Assembly (NCBI GenBank): GCA_902595715.1
Contig: CACJRI010000005.1
Span: 18,183-82,182, forward strand
Direction of reading: 5' to 3'
Origin: an uncultured SAR86 cluster bacterium
GTDB taxonomy: Bacteria; Pseudomonadota; Gammaproteobacteria; Magnimaribacterales; AG-339-G14
DNA length: 64,000 bases
The translations under genes were made by a program, and so were the position numbers. Below are positions 36,238 through 44,568 of this stretch, piece by piece. Numbering within the stretch: the stretch's first letter is position 1; each line of letters opens with the position of its first letter. The notes below the pieces were generated by a model. The model searched no databases. It had not been told where the DNA came from and worked only from the letters and a program-made list of their open reading frames with translations.

Positions 36238-38001
36238 ATGGAACGCACTCAAATAAAAAATATTTCTAATAAAGAAATTGATTCTTCATTTCTTATTTCT
36301 GGCTGGGTTGAAAAGGTTAGGGATCATGGCGGTGTCATATTTTTAGATGTCAGAGACGCATCTGGGTTGATACAAGTTGTTGTTGAGCCAGACGATAAAG
36401 AATTATTCAAAAAGTCGGAATCTATAAGAATGTCTTATGTTCTTGAAGTTACAGGAATTCTCAGAAAAAGACCTAAAGGCACAACTAATGATTCATTGGC
36501 ATCTGGAGAACTTGAACTAGTTTCAAAAGAAATTGATATCCTTTCCAAAAGCAGACCTTTGCCCTTTCAGCTAGATGAACATGCGAAGGTCGGCGAAGAA
36601 GTTAGGCTCAAATACCGTTACTTGGATTTGCGAAGACCAGAAATGCAATCAAATCTAAAAATTAGATCTCAAGTAAATCACATCATCAGAAGCCATCTCA
36701 TTGAAGATCAGTTTATTGAAATTGAAACTCCAATGATGGCTAGAGCTACTCCAGAAGGAGCTAGAGACTTTCTTGTCCCAAGCAGACTTTACAATCAAAA
36801 GTTTTATGCTCTCACTCAGTCTCCACAGCTTTTCAAACAAATGTTGATGATTGGTGGTTTTGAAAAATACTTTCAAATTGTTAGATGCTTTCGGGATGAG
36901 GATACCCGCAAAGATAGGCAGCCAGAGTTTACTCAATTGGATATCGAATTATCTTTTGTTAAAGAAGCAGATATTCTAAGTATCTCTGAAAGCCTTATCA
37001 AAAGAATATTTTTTGAAACTTTAGATACAGAATTTGACGATTTCCAAAGAATTAAATATCAAGAAGCAATAAAGGAATATGGCTCAGATAAACCTGATTT
37101 AAGAAACCCTTTAAAGCTTGTCGATGTAAAAGATATTTTTGAAAAGTCTTCATTTAAGGTTTTTGCAGATCCGGCCAAGAATGAAAAGGCAAGAATTGTT
37201 GCTCTTAAAATTGAACAAGAAATAAGCAGAAATAAAATAGATGAGTACACTAAATTTGTCGGTAATTTTGGAGCAAAAGGACTAGCCTATATAAAAGTAA
37301 ATGATTCTGCAGATCTAGAAAATGGGCTTCAGTCTCCAATTCTTAAATTCCTTTCTAACGAAGAGATTTCTAGTTTAGCTGAAAGGCTTGAACTCAGTTC
37401 TGGAGACACAGTCTTTTTTGGCGCCGATCACAGAAATGTTGTAAACGATTCTATGGGCGCATTAAGAGAAAAATTAGGTGAAGATCTTAACTTAATAGAT
37501 TTAGAGGCTTATAAATTTGTTTGGATAACAGACTTTCCTTTGTTTGAAGAGGATATTCAAGGAAACTTGTCTCCATCACATCATCCTTTTACAGCAACTC
37601 AAGGAGGTCTCCAAGCTCTTAAGAAAGATCCAGCAAATGCTTTTGCAAAGGCATATGATCTTATTTTAAACGGTAGTGAAATTGGAGGCGGTTCTTTGAG
37701 AATTAATAATTTTGATGAACAATTGGAAGTATTATCCATTTTAGGAATAGAAAAAAAAGAAGCGGATGAAAAATTTGGTTTCTTTTTAGAGGCTTTGTCC
37801 TATGGATGTCCTCCCCATGGCGGAATTGCTTTTGGATTAGATCGTTTGATCATGTTGCTTTGTAAACAAGAATCCATCAGAGATGTAATTGCTTTTCCAA
37901 AAACTCAATCCGCAACTTGCTTGCTTTCCGATGCTCCGAGTTTAATTGATCAAGATCAATTAGATATGTTATCTATAAAAATTCTTGAAGAGGATAAATA
38001 G
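36238..38001 (+). CDS. aspS: Aspartyl-tRNA synthetase
   Basis: The 587-residue bacterial-type class II synthetase has the N-terminal OB-fold (GWVEKVRDHGGVIFLDVRD), motif 1, motif 2 (FRDEDTRKDRQPEFTQLD), the bacterial GAD insertion (about 290-410) and motif 3 (GIAFGLDRLIML). Length matches E. coli (590). It shares one base with the yebC GTG (TAGTG). Confidence 0.98.
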   Translation: MERTQIKNISNKEIDSSFLISGWVEKVRDHGGVIFLDVRDASGLIQVVVEPDDKELFKKSESIRMSYVLEVTGILRKRPKGTTNDSLASGELELVSKEIDILSKSRPLPFQLDEHAKVGEEVRLKYRYLDLRRPEMQSNLKIRSQVNHIIRSHLIEDQFIEIETPMMARATPEGARDFLVPSRLYNQKFYALTQSPQLFKQMLMIGGFEKYFQIVRCFRDEDTRKDRQPEFTQLDIELSFVKEADILSISESLIKRIFFETLDTEFDDFQRIKYQEAIKEYGSDKPDLRNPLKLVDVKDIFEKSSFKVFADPAKNEKARIVALKIEQEISRNKIDEYTKFVGNFGAKGLAYIKVNDSADLENGLQSPILKFLSNEEISSLAERLELSSGDTVFFGADHRNVVNDSMGALREKLGEDLNLIDLEAYKFVWITDFPLFEEDIQGNLSPSHHPFTATQGGLQALKKDPANAFAKAYDLILNGSEIGGGSLRINNFDEQLEVLSILGIEKKEADEKFGFFLEALSYGCPPHGGIAFGLDRLIMLLCKQESIRDVIAFPKTQSATCLLSDAPSLIDQDQLDMLSIKILEEDK

Positions 38002-38735
38002 TGGCAGGACATTCTAAGTGGGCCAACATAAAGCATCGCAAAGGTCGTCAAGATGAAAAAAGACAAAAAGTCTTTTCAAAACTAATTAGAGAGCTTACCG
38101 TTGCAGCAAAATTAGGAGGACCTGAACCTGCAGATAATCCAAGATTAAGACTGGCTCTGGATAAGGCTCTTGGAGCCAATATGCCAAAGGATACAATAGA
38201 AAGGGCTATAGCAAGAGGCTCTGGAGATCAGGAAGCGGAAAATTTAGAAGAAACTATTTATGAAGGCTATGGTCCCAACGGGGTTGCCATAATCGTTGAA
38301 ACTTTAACGGACAATAAAAATAGAACAGTTGCTGAAGTAAGACATGCCTTTTCTAAATATGGGGGAAGTTTAGGTACCGATGGGTCTGTTGCATATCTAT
38401 TTACAAAGGTTGGCCAAATAGTTGTTGCAAATACTGATGAGGAAAAGATATTTGATATCTCTGTATCCAATGGTGCAGATGAAGTTGAAAAGGGCGACGA
38501 AAATAATCTTATTATTTCAGTTGAAGCCGAAGAATTTCATAATCTTAAAAATGTTCTCGAAGAGAATGAAATAAAAATTAACCAATATGAGTTGATTATG
38601 AAAGCATCAAATAGCATTGAGCTTGATGATGAAGCCTCTGAAAAAGTCATCAATCTTCTTGAAAGTCTTGAAGATTTGGATGATGTGCAAAATGTTCATT
38701 CCAATGCCGAGTTTTCTGAAGGGAGCTTTGCTTGA
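38001..38735 (+). CDS. yebC: YebC/TACO1 family translation and regulatory protein
   Basis: The 244-residue protein has the invariant start AGHSKWANIKHRKGRQD and the MPKDTIERAIARGSG and GGSLGTDGSVAYLF segments. YebC-family proteins help ribosomes through difficult stretches and have been described as regulators. GTG start overlapping the aspS stop. The gene normally precedes ruvC; here a small nuclease follows with TGATG overlap. Confidence 0.97.
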   Translation: MAGHSKWANIKHRKGRQDEKRQKVFSKLIRELTVAAKLGGPEPADNPRLRLALDKALGANMPKDTIERAIARGSGDQEAENLEETIYEGYGPNGVAIIVETLTDNKNRTVAEVRHAFSKYGGSLGTDGSVAYLFTKVGQIVVANTDEEKIFDISVSNGADEVEKGDENNLIISVEAEEFHNLKNVLEENEIKINQYELIMKASNSIELDDEASEKVINLLESLEDLDDVQNVHSNAEFSEGSFA

Positions 38736-39142
38736 TGACGAATTCAAGGAATAAGGGAGCATCATTTGAAAGAGAAATTGCAAATGCTTTGAACGATTCT
38801 TTGGAATTAAAAAAACCATTAAAAAGAATATTGGAGCAAACTCGAGAAAAACATCTTCCCGATCTTATTCTTGGCAATTGGTATATTGAATGCAAGAGAT
38901 ATGGGCAAGGCGCAGAACCTCTTGAAGGCTGGTGGGATCAAGTGATTGCTGCAACTCCAGAAGATAGTTATCCAGCTTTGATCTATAAATTCAATCACAG
39001 GCCTATCAAGGTAAGAGTACCACTCCATGTTGTGAACAATAATCTTCCTAAAGATTTTAATAATACATGCGATTTTTCTTTAGACAGCTTCACAGTTTTA
39101 CTTAAATCTCTCTTTGAGGAAGATATAAAAAGGCATCTTTAA
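38735..39142 (+). CDS. Small PD-(D/E)XK nuclease in the ruvC position
   Basis: The 135-residue protein shows E12/E14 in ASFEREIA, P42-D43, and E52-C-K54, the catalytic pattern of PD-(D/E)XK nucleases. Its overall form (N-K-G-x-x-F-E-R-E start, ECKR, WW-Q and a C-terminal R-x-P-x-K-V-R-V-P-L strand) resembles small phage endonucleases annotated as resolvases. RuvC itself has an RNase H fold and none of its features are here. The ATG at 38735 is chosen for its TGATG overlap with yebC. Holliday-junction cleavage is inferred from gene position only. Confidence 0.75.
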   Translation: MTNSRNKGASFEREIANALNDSLELKKPLKRILEQTREKHLPDLILGNWYIECKRYGQGAEPLEGWWDQVIAATPEDSYPALIYKFNHRPIKVRVPLHVVNNNLPKDFNNTCDFSLDSFTVLLKSLFEEDIKRHL

Positions 39143-39549
39143 TGTCAGATACTATAGAACTGAGAATTTACTATGAAGATACGGATGCACAAGGCTTAGT
39201 TTTTTACGCTAATTATCTTAAATATTTTGAAAGGGCTAGAACTGAATTTCTAAGAAAGTGTGGTTATCTACAAAACGAGCTATTAGACAAAAACATTATT
39301 TTCATCGTCAATAAATTAGACATTCATTACAAAAAACCTGTCCTATTAGATCAATTAATAAAAATAGAATCTTCTCTTTTGGAATTAAAGAAAGCTAGTT
39401 TTAGTTTCAACCAAAGAGTTATTATAAATTCACAAATAATGTGTGAAGCTAATGTATTATGCGGCTGTGTTGATCTTAAAACTAAAAAACCCATTGCTCT
39501 TCCAGACGAGCTAAGAAAAAAGATGTTAGATAAAAAAAATGCAAGCTGA
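39142..39549 (+). CDS. ybgC: Acyl-CoA thioesterase YbgC of the Tol-Pal cluster
   Basis: The 135-residue hot-dog fold protein has the catalytic-type motif YYEDTDAQGLVFYANYLKYFERART. YbgC hydrolyses acyl-CoA or acyl-ACP and is linked to phospholipid metabolism at the inner membrane. It shares one base with the nuclease gene before it and overlaps tolQ by 11 bases, and starts the tol-pal operon. Confidence 0.96.
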   Translation: MSDTIELRIYYEDTDAQGLVFYANYLKYFERARTEFLRKCGYLQNELLDKNIIFIVNKLDIHYKKPVLLDQLIKIESSLLELKKASFSFNQRVIINSQIMCEANVLCGCVDLKTKKPIALPDELRKKMLDKKNAS

Positions 39550-40210
39550 ATTAAGTTTTGTAGATTTATTTTTAGGAGCGAGCCTAGTTGTTCAACTAGT
39601 GATGATAATTTTGTTCATTTTGGCTGGAACCTCCTGGTGGTTTATTTTTGATAAGTGGCTTACCTTGACCAGAGCGAGACAGGATATTTATCAGTTTGAA
39701 AACCATTTTTGGAATTCTAAAAATATTGAAAAAATTTTTAATGAACTCAATCGTAAGGAAAATAATTTTGGACTATCTCAAATTTTTGTTATTTCTCATG
39801 AAGAATTTCTAAAGGCAGAAAATTTTGAAAAAGCTGAAGATCGTATCAATAAATCAACGGAAATAATAATTAATAGGCAAGAAGAAAGATTAGAAGAAGG
39901 ATTATCTTTCCTTTCTACTGTAGCGTCTGTAAGCCCCTTTATAGGTCTGTTTGGAACTGTATGGGGAGTTATGAACGCTTTTAGTGGTTTAGCACAGCTT
40001 TCCCAAGTATCAATTAATGCAGTAGCTCCAGGAATATCTGAAGCACTGGTAGCAACTGCCTTAGGCCTTTTCGCGGCTATTCCTGCTCTTATTTCTTATA
40101 ATTGGAGTGTTAAGACAATTGATATAATTATTAAAAGTTACGAAAATTTTACATCTGAACTTTTAATAACTTACCAAGAATTCAATGTCCAAGAGACGAC
40201 AAAAAAGTAG
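39539..40210 (+). CDS. tolQ: Tol-Pal inner-membrane motor subunit TolQ
   Basis: The 223-residue protein has three membrane helices, the first near residues 18-38 and the last two in the SVSPFIGLFGTVWGVMNAF and ALVATALGLFAAIPALISYN regions, the MotA/TolQ/ExbB signature. With TolR it uses the proton gradient to drive TolA. Overlaps tolR by 26 bases. Confidence 0.97.
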   Translation: MQAELSFVDLFLGASLVVQLVMIILFILAGTSWWFIFDKWLTLTRARQDIYQFENHFWNSKNIEKIFNELNRKENNFGLSQIFVISHEEFLKAENFEKAEDRINKSTEIIINRQEERLEEGLSFLSTVASVSPFIGLFGTVWGVMNAFSGLAQLSQVSINAVAPGISEALVATALGLFAAIPALISYNWSVKTIDIIIKSYENFTSELLITYQEFNVQETTKK

Positions 40211-40616
40211 AAAACTTTTAACCGAAATTAACGTAATTCCATATGTGGATATTTCACTAGTTTTGCTAGTTATTTTTATGGTCGCAACACCATTTATGAT
40301 TCAAGGAATTGATCTTGATTTACCAAAAACGGAAGCACAAGCTCTTAATAAATCTAAAGATGATAATTTAACAATTTCAATAAGTAAGGAGGGCTTCTTT
40401 TCTCTTGACCTAGGCGAAAAGAATGAAATTTATAAAAGTTTTCAGTCATTTGAAGAACAGTTAGAAAAAATTTTAAAAAACAATCCTAAAGTAGAGATAT
40501 TTTTAAGAGCAGATAAGGAAACGCTTTATGAAAATGTTGCTCAAACAATGTCTTTGATCAAAAAATTTAAAACAGATTCTATTAATCTCATAACCGAACC
40601 CATTAAAAATGAATAA
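40185..40616 (+). CDS. tolR: Tol-Pal motor subunit TolR
   Basis: The 143-residue ExbD/TolR protein has one membrane helix with the proton-carrying Asp in the VDISLVLLVIFMV segment (D near residue 23) and a periplasmic domain starting IDLDLPKT. Its gene overlaps those of both tolQ and tolA, so all three are translationally coupled. Confidence 0.96.
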   Translation: MSKRRQKSRKLLTEINVIPYVDISLVLLVIFMVATPFMIQGIDLDLPKTEAQALNKSKDDNLTISISKEGFFSLDLGEKNEIYKSFQSFEEQLEKILKNNPKVEIFLRADKETLYENVAQTMSLIKKFKTDSINLITEPIKNE

Positions 40617-41229
40617 AGCTTTAACTAGTTTAAATACTTTTTTTTTAATTCTTTTATTTTTATCTTTAATTTTTTCTGTATTTTCTGTCCCAAAACTTAA
40701 TGTTGATGAGCAACAATCAATTAAGGTGAATTTTTACGAGTTAAGTCAACAAGATGACATATTGTTCGATTCATCTATCCCAAATGTAACAATTAAACAA
40801 GAAACAAAAAAATCCTCTTTAACTGATAAAAAGATAGAACCTTCAGAAGCAGCAGTTGTTTCAAAATTTAAATTTAATAAATCAGATATCAAAAACGAAA
40901 TTAGCAAAATTAAGCTTTCAAAAGAAAGAGAAGATATTTTGAGAATTTCAGCTATCATCCAGTCAAGAATTTCTTCAATTTGGATTAAACCTAATTCTTT
41001 AAGTGAGTCTTTAATAACAAAAGTATCAATAAATCTTGCTCCCTCAGGAGAAATATTAAATTTTAAGTTGATTGAGCCAAGTTCTAATAATTCTTTTAAT
41101 GAATCTATTTTAACGGCAATGAATAAAATGACTTTTTTAGAAGACGTCAAGTTTCTCGATAGAAAGCTATTTGAAGAGAACTTTAGGAACTTTAATTTAG
41201 TTTTTAAATCATCTGGGGAGATAGAGTGA
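40609..41229 (+). CDS. tolA: Short TolA protein
   Basis: The 206-residue protein has one N-terminal membrane helix (about 9-27), a periplasmic middle part of only some 70 residues, and a C-terminal domain whose ISSIWIKPNSLS...KVSINLAPSGEILNFKLIEPSSNNSFN pattern is that of TolA domain III (TonB-C-like). E. coli TolA is about twice as long because its helical domain II spans the periplasm. Identity is supported by tolR before and tolB after it. Confidence 0.88.
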   Translation: MNKALTSLNTFFLILLFLSLIFSVFSVPKLNVDEQQSIKVNFYELSQQDDILFDSSIPNVTIKQETKKSSLTDKKIEPSEAAVVSKFKFNKSDIKNEISKIKLSKEREDILRISAIIQSRISSIWIKPNSLSESLITKVSINLAPSGEILNFKLIEPSSNNSFNESILTAMNKMTFLEDVKFLDRKLFEENFRNFNLVFKSSGEIE

Positions 41230-42509
41230 TTAAGTTTTTCTTTTTGGTAGTTTTTTTGGTTTCTAACAATATATTTTCTATCTTAGAAATAGAAATTTTA
41301 AAAGGAAGCGATAATCTATCAAAAGTTGCATTTGTGCCTTTTGGAGTAGAAGACGGCATTGAAGAAAGTTATGGAGGACAAATATCTAAATTTATTGAAG
41401 GAAATATGCTTTTGTTTGGCGAGTTTGAAAATTTAGATGAAAGTGAAATGCTTTCTTATCCTTCATCAGAGAGTGATTTTTATTATAGAGACTGGAAGAT
41501 ACAGGGAGTGGATTATTCTTTAATCGGCAAAGTAAACTCTGTTAATTCTTTAGGTAATCTCAATATTTCATATTCTTTATTCAACATAAATAGAAGAATA
41601 AAGATATTAGAGGGCGAAATCATTGGAAGTGAAAATAATCTTGAGGGCATATCAAAAATAATTAGTAATAGAATTTATGAGCAAATTACAGGTTTGAAAG
41701 GTATATTTGATACTAAACTAGCTTATGTAGTGAACTCTGATCCAGAGACATATCAAATCTGTATTTCAAATATAGATGGAAAAAATGAACAAATCCTTTT
41801 TACTTCTAAAGCTCCTATAATGTCACCTGACTGGTCGCCAGATAGAAAAAAAATTGCCTATGTGTCATTCGAAAATGGCTTAGCTGAAATTTTTATTCAA
41901 GACCTAATATCTGGCCAGCGAGATTCAATTCAAGCTTTAGGAATGACAAATAGTGCTCCAGTATGGTCACCTGATGGGAAAAGCTTAGCTTTGGTTGTTT
42001 CTTTTTCTGGCAATCCTGATATTTTTTTATATTCTTTAAATAATAAAAAATTGACAAGACTAACTAATCATTACGGAATAGATACTGAGCCATCTTGGTC
42101 TCCAGATTCAAAAAAAATAATATTTACGTCTGATAGAACAGGTTCCCCTCAGCTATATGAAATAAACACAAAATCTAAAAGAAAAAAAAGATTAACAAGA
42201 GATGGGAATTATAATGCTAGAGGTAGATATTTTCCCGATGGAAAATCCATATTTTTTGTCCACGGAAATGATGGAAATTTCCAAATTGCAACAAAAAAAC
42301 TTTCAAGCAGATATATAGAAACTTTAACTTCTACTTCACTTGATGAGTCTCCAGCCATTTCTCCAAATGGAAATATAATCATATATGCTACAAAGGATGG
42401 AACTAATGGTTACTTAGGAGGTATTACTTTAGATGGAAAATCCAGGTTTTCACTACCAGTCAAAAATGGATCAGTGAGAGAGCCAGCTTGGTCACCATTA
42501 TTAAATTAA
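41226..42509 (+). CDS. tolB: Periplasmic protein TolB
   Basis: The 427-residue protein has a signal peptide, an N-terminal alpha/beta domain and a C-terminal beta-propeller with five or six repeats of the type WSPDxKxIAY (for example SPDWSPDRKKIAY, APVWSPDGKSLAL, EPSWSPDSKKIIF). It binds Pal and TolA in the periplasm. GTG start overlapping the tolA stop (GTGA). A perfect nine-base inverted repeat (42501-42509 with 42517-42525) spans its stop codon. Confidence 0.96.
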   Translation: MIKFFFLVVFLVSNNIFSILEIEILKGSDNLSKVAFVPFGVEDGIEESYGGQISKFIEGNMLLFGEFENLDESEMLSYPSSESDFYYRDWKIQGVDYSLIGKVNSVNSLGNLNISYSLFNINRRIKILEGEIIGSENNLEGISKIISNRIYEQITGLKGIFDTKLAYVVNSDPETYQICISNIDGKNEQILFTSKAPIMSPDWSPDRKKIAYVSFENGLAEIFIQDLISGQRDSIQALGMTNSAPVWSPDGKSLALVVSFSGNPDIFLYSLNNKKLTRLTNHYGIDTEPSWSPDSKKIIFTSDRTGSPQLYEINTKSKRKKRLTRDGNYNARGRYFPDGKSIFFVHGNDGNFQIATKKLSSRYIETLTSTSLDESPAISPNGNIIIYATKDGTNGYLGGITLDGKSRFSLPVKNGSVREPAWSPLLN

Positions 42510-42550
42510 ACAAAACTTAATTTAAAATTTCTTGTCTAAAAGAAAAGTAT

Positions 42551-42573
42551 TATAATTACCCTTATAGAAGGAG
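42551..42573 (+). promoter_or_regulatory. Likely pal promoter -10 and ribosome-binding site
   Basis: A consensus TATAAT at 42551-42556 and an AAGGAG at 42568-42573 lie in the 71-base gap before pal. A TTTCTT at 42528-42533 is a poor -35. A separate promoter would allow the high Pal amount usual in Gram-negative cells. Confidence 0.5.
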
Positions 42574-42580
42574 CTATTAA

Positions 42581-43060
42581 ATGAGGAGACTATTTATGGA
42601 ACCAATTGGAATATTTATTTTAGCTATGATTTGTCAGGTATATTCTTGCGCTGCAAATGTGTCAGATTCAGTTGAACGAATGCAATATGCCTCTGTAGCT
42701 GGGGAAGAGTATCTTCAAGAAGAAAAGCTCGATACTAACTTAGGTGACAAGGTTTTCTTTGAATTTGATAAATCAAGTTTAGACGCTGAAGATAAAAATC
42801 TTCTTGAGCAATATCTGCCTTTTATCAAAAAAGCAAAAATAGTTCGTTTAGAAGGTCATTGCGATGAAAGAGGTACTAGAGAATATAATTTGGCCCTTGG
42901 AGAAAGAAGAGCTCTTGAGGTGAGAGACTTTCTAATTGTGAAGGGAGTTTCAGGCAAGAAGATAAGAGTGGTAAGTTTTGGGGAAGAAAAGCCGCTTAAA
43001 AGCGCATCAAATGAAAATGCTTGGGCTGAGAATAGAAGAGTAGAAATCTCTCTTTATTAA
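42581..43060 (+). CDS. pal: Peptidoglycan-associated lipoprotein Pal
   Basis: The 159-residue lipoprotein has a signal ending at the YSC lipobox (Cys near residue 23) and an OmpA-like domain with FEFDKSSLD and the peptidoglycan-binding LEGHCDERGTREYNLALGERRA motif. It ties the outer membrane to peptidoglycan and to TolB. The ATG at 42581 has a good AAGGAG; a second ATG six codons later would also give a signal peptide. Confidence 0.96.
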   Translation: MRRLFMEPIGIFILAMICQVYSCAANVSDSVERMQYASVAGEEYLQEEKLDTNLGDKVFFEFDKSSLDAEDKNLLEQYLPFIKKAKIVRLEGHCDERGTREYNLALGERRALEVRDFLIVKGVSGKKIRVVSFGEEKPLKSASNENAWAENRRVEISLY

Positions 43061-43061
43061 T

Positions 43062-43763
43062 TTGAAATTTCTAAAAAGCTTTTTATTTACATTTCTTTTA
43101 AGTTCTTCAAACTTTGCATTTTTGCAAAATAATGAATCTATAGAACTTCTTCTTGAAAAAATTAATCTATTAAAGAAAGAAATAGAATCTTTAACAGCTT
43201 CAATCGAAACTAATAACTTAACGATCGCAAGGTCAGAAGAAGCAAACCAAATTAGATATGTTGATTTAGATAAAAGAATCCATCTTTTAGAAACAAAACT
43301 TCTATTTGAGGATAATCAAGATCAAGAACCTATCGAAGATTCAATAAACCCTCTTTCAGGTTTAGTTGAGGAAGATATTGATTCAGGAGAGTTTAGTCTT
43401 TGGTCAAATTCAATGAAACTTCTAGATAATTCTAGATATTCAGAAGCAGCAGAAAACTTAAGGCTTTTAATACTCTCATATCCTGATGGGACATATACTG
43501 GCGATGCATATTTTTGGTTGGGAGAAATATATTTGGTACAAGAAATGTTTGAAGATTCAGCAGAAATTTTAAATGCTTTTTCAATAAGATTTGAACAACA
43601 TCCAAGAAAAGCAGATGGCTTATATAAACTTGCTCTTGCTAGATTAAACTTAGATGACTTGTCTACGGCACAATCTCTCTTACAAGAAGTTATAAGTAAT
43701 TATCCAAATTCAGGAGCTGCTTTACTTGCTGAACAAGATTTAATTAAATTAAATTCTCAATAG
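43062..43763 (+). CDS. cpoB: Cell division coordinator CpoB (YbgF)
   Basis: The 233-residue periplasmic protein has a signal peptide, an N-terminal coiled coil for trimer formation (about 25-80) and C-terminal TPR repeats including SYPDGTYTGDAYFWLGEIYL and the following copies. CpoB links Tol-Pal to PBP1b at the septum. TTG start one base after pal. It is the last gene of the operon, directly before tRNA-Lys. Confidence 0.93.
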   Translation: MKFLKSFLFTFLLSSSNFAFLQNNESIELLLEKINLLKKEIESLTASIETNNLTIARSEEANQIRYVDLDKRIHLLETKLLFEDNQDQEPIEDSINPLSGLVEEDIDSGEFSLWSNSMKLLDNSRYSEAAENLRLLILSYPDGTYTGDAYFWLGEIYLVQEMFEDSAEILNAFSIRFEQHPRKADGLYKLALARLNLDDLSTAQSLLQEVISNYPNSGAALLAEQDLIKLNSQ

Positions 43764-43766
43764 AGG

Positions 43767-43772
43767 TATAAT
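43767..43772 (+). promoter_or_regulatory. tRNA-Lys promoter -10
   Basis: TATAAT at 43767-43772 lies 11 bases before the tRNA, just behind the cpoB stop. No good -35 is visible at the right distance. Confidence 0.55.
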
Positions 43773-43783
43773 CCCTTTTTTTT

Positions 43784-43859
43784 GGGTCGTTAGCTCAGTT
43801 GGTAGAGCAGTTGGCTTTTAATCAATTGGTCATAGGTTCGAATCCTATACGACCCACCA
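43784..43859 (+). tRNA. tRNA-Lys (anticodon TTT)
   Basis: The 76 bases fold as a normal cloverleaf: acceptor GGGTCGT with ACGACCC, D-arm GCTC/GAGC, anticodon loop CTTTTAA, T-arm ATAGG-TTCGAAT-CCTAT, discriminator A and an encoded CCA end. crcB starts five bases after the CCA. Confidence 0.97.
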
Positions 43860-43864
43860 AAAAT

Positions 43865-44221
43865 ATGATTTATTTTTTGATTGGTGTCGGTGCATTCTTT
43901 GGAGCTATTTCAAGATACTTTCTAAGCGGTTACCTTGAAAAAATTTTACTTTTTGGATTTCCCTTAGGCACAGTAATCATAAACCTTATTGGTTGTTATC
44001 TAATTGGTGTTTTTCTTGCTTTTAATCTCTCTAATAAAGATTTAATTGGACCTATCGTAGCAATCGGATATTTAAGCTCTTTCACGACTTTTTCAGCATT
44101 TACAAAAGAGATTTTTTTATTTTCAAATTCAAATGGATGGATCCCTTCTATTTTCATTGCTTTAATAATTTCTTCTCTTTGTGTATTCTCTACTTTTATG
44201 GGACACAAGATGTTTTCTTAA
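43865..44221 (+). CDS. crcB: Fluoride exporter CrcB (Fluc)
   Basis: The 118-residue membrane protein has four helices and the Fluc pattern GAFFGAISRYFL, GTVIINLIGCYLIG and SSFTTFSAFTKE. Dimers export fluoride. The ATG at 43865 is chosen because the frame further upstream runs through the tRNA. No fluoride riboswitch fits in the five-base gap; expression probably comes from the tRNA transcript after processing. Confidence 0.92.
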   Translation: MIYFLIGVGAFFGAISRYFLSGYLEKILLFGFPLGTVIINLIGCYLIGVFLAFNLSNKDLIGPIVAIGYLSSFTTFSAFTKEIFLFSNSNGWIPSIFIALIISSLCVFSTFMGHKMFS

Positions 44222-44223
44222 AA

Positions 44224-44568
44224 ATGACTAAGACTATTTTTGAAAAAATTATTGATAAGGAGCTTCCTGCAAATATTATTTTTGAAGATGATAAGTGCAT
44301 AGTTATAGAAGATATTTCTCCTAAGGCGCCAATTCATCTCTTAGTTATACCTAAAAAGCCAATAAAGATGCTCTCAGACGCAAGTGAAAAGGATCAAGCA
44401 TTACTAGGTCATCTTATGATGACCGTAAAAAAAGTTTCAGAACAACTAAATATAAAAGATAACTTTAACGTAGTTATAAATAATGGGGAAAAGGCAGGGC
44501 AGACAGTTTTTCATTTGCACTTGCACTTATTATCAGGGAAAAACTTTTCAGACTTTCTTCCTGCTTAA
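44224..44568 (+). CDS. HIT family nucleotide-binding protein
   Basis: The 114-residue protein has the N-terminal FEKIIDKELPANIIFEDD segment and the C-terminal histidine triad FHLHLHLL, as in HinT-type purine nucleoside phosphoramidases. The ATG at 44224 gives the standard N-terminus, two bases after crcB. Its last four bases overlap the convergent bepA stop. Confidence 0.92.
   Translation: MTKTIFEKIIDKELPANIIFEDDKCIVIEDISPKAPIHLLVIPKKPIKMLSDASEKDQALLGHLMMTVKKVSEQLNIKDNFNVVINNGEKAGQTVFHLHLHLLSGKNFSDFLPA

Noticed and set aside
42501..42525. Terminator at the tolB stop (TTAAATTAA/TTAATTTAA)
   Set aside because: The pairing is perfect but purely A-T and lacks a following T-run, so it is noted within tolB only.
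43799..43864. Upstream extension of crcB through tRNA-Lys
   Set aside because: The frame is open by chance across the tRNA; the CrcB family starts at the ATG at 43865.
43860..43864. Fluoride riboswitch before crcB
   Set aside because: Only five bases separate the tRNA from the start codon.
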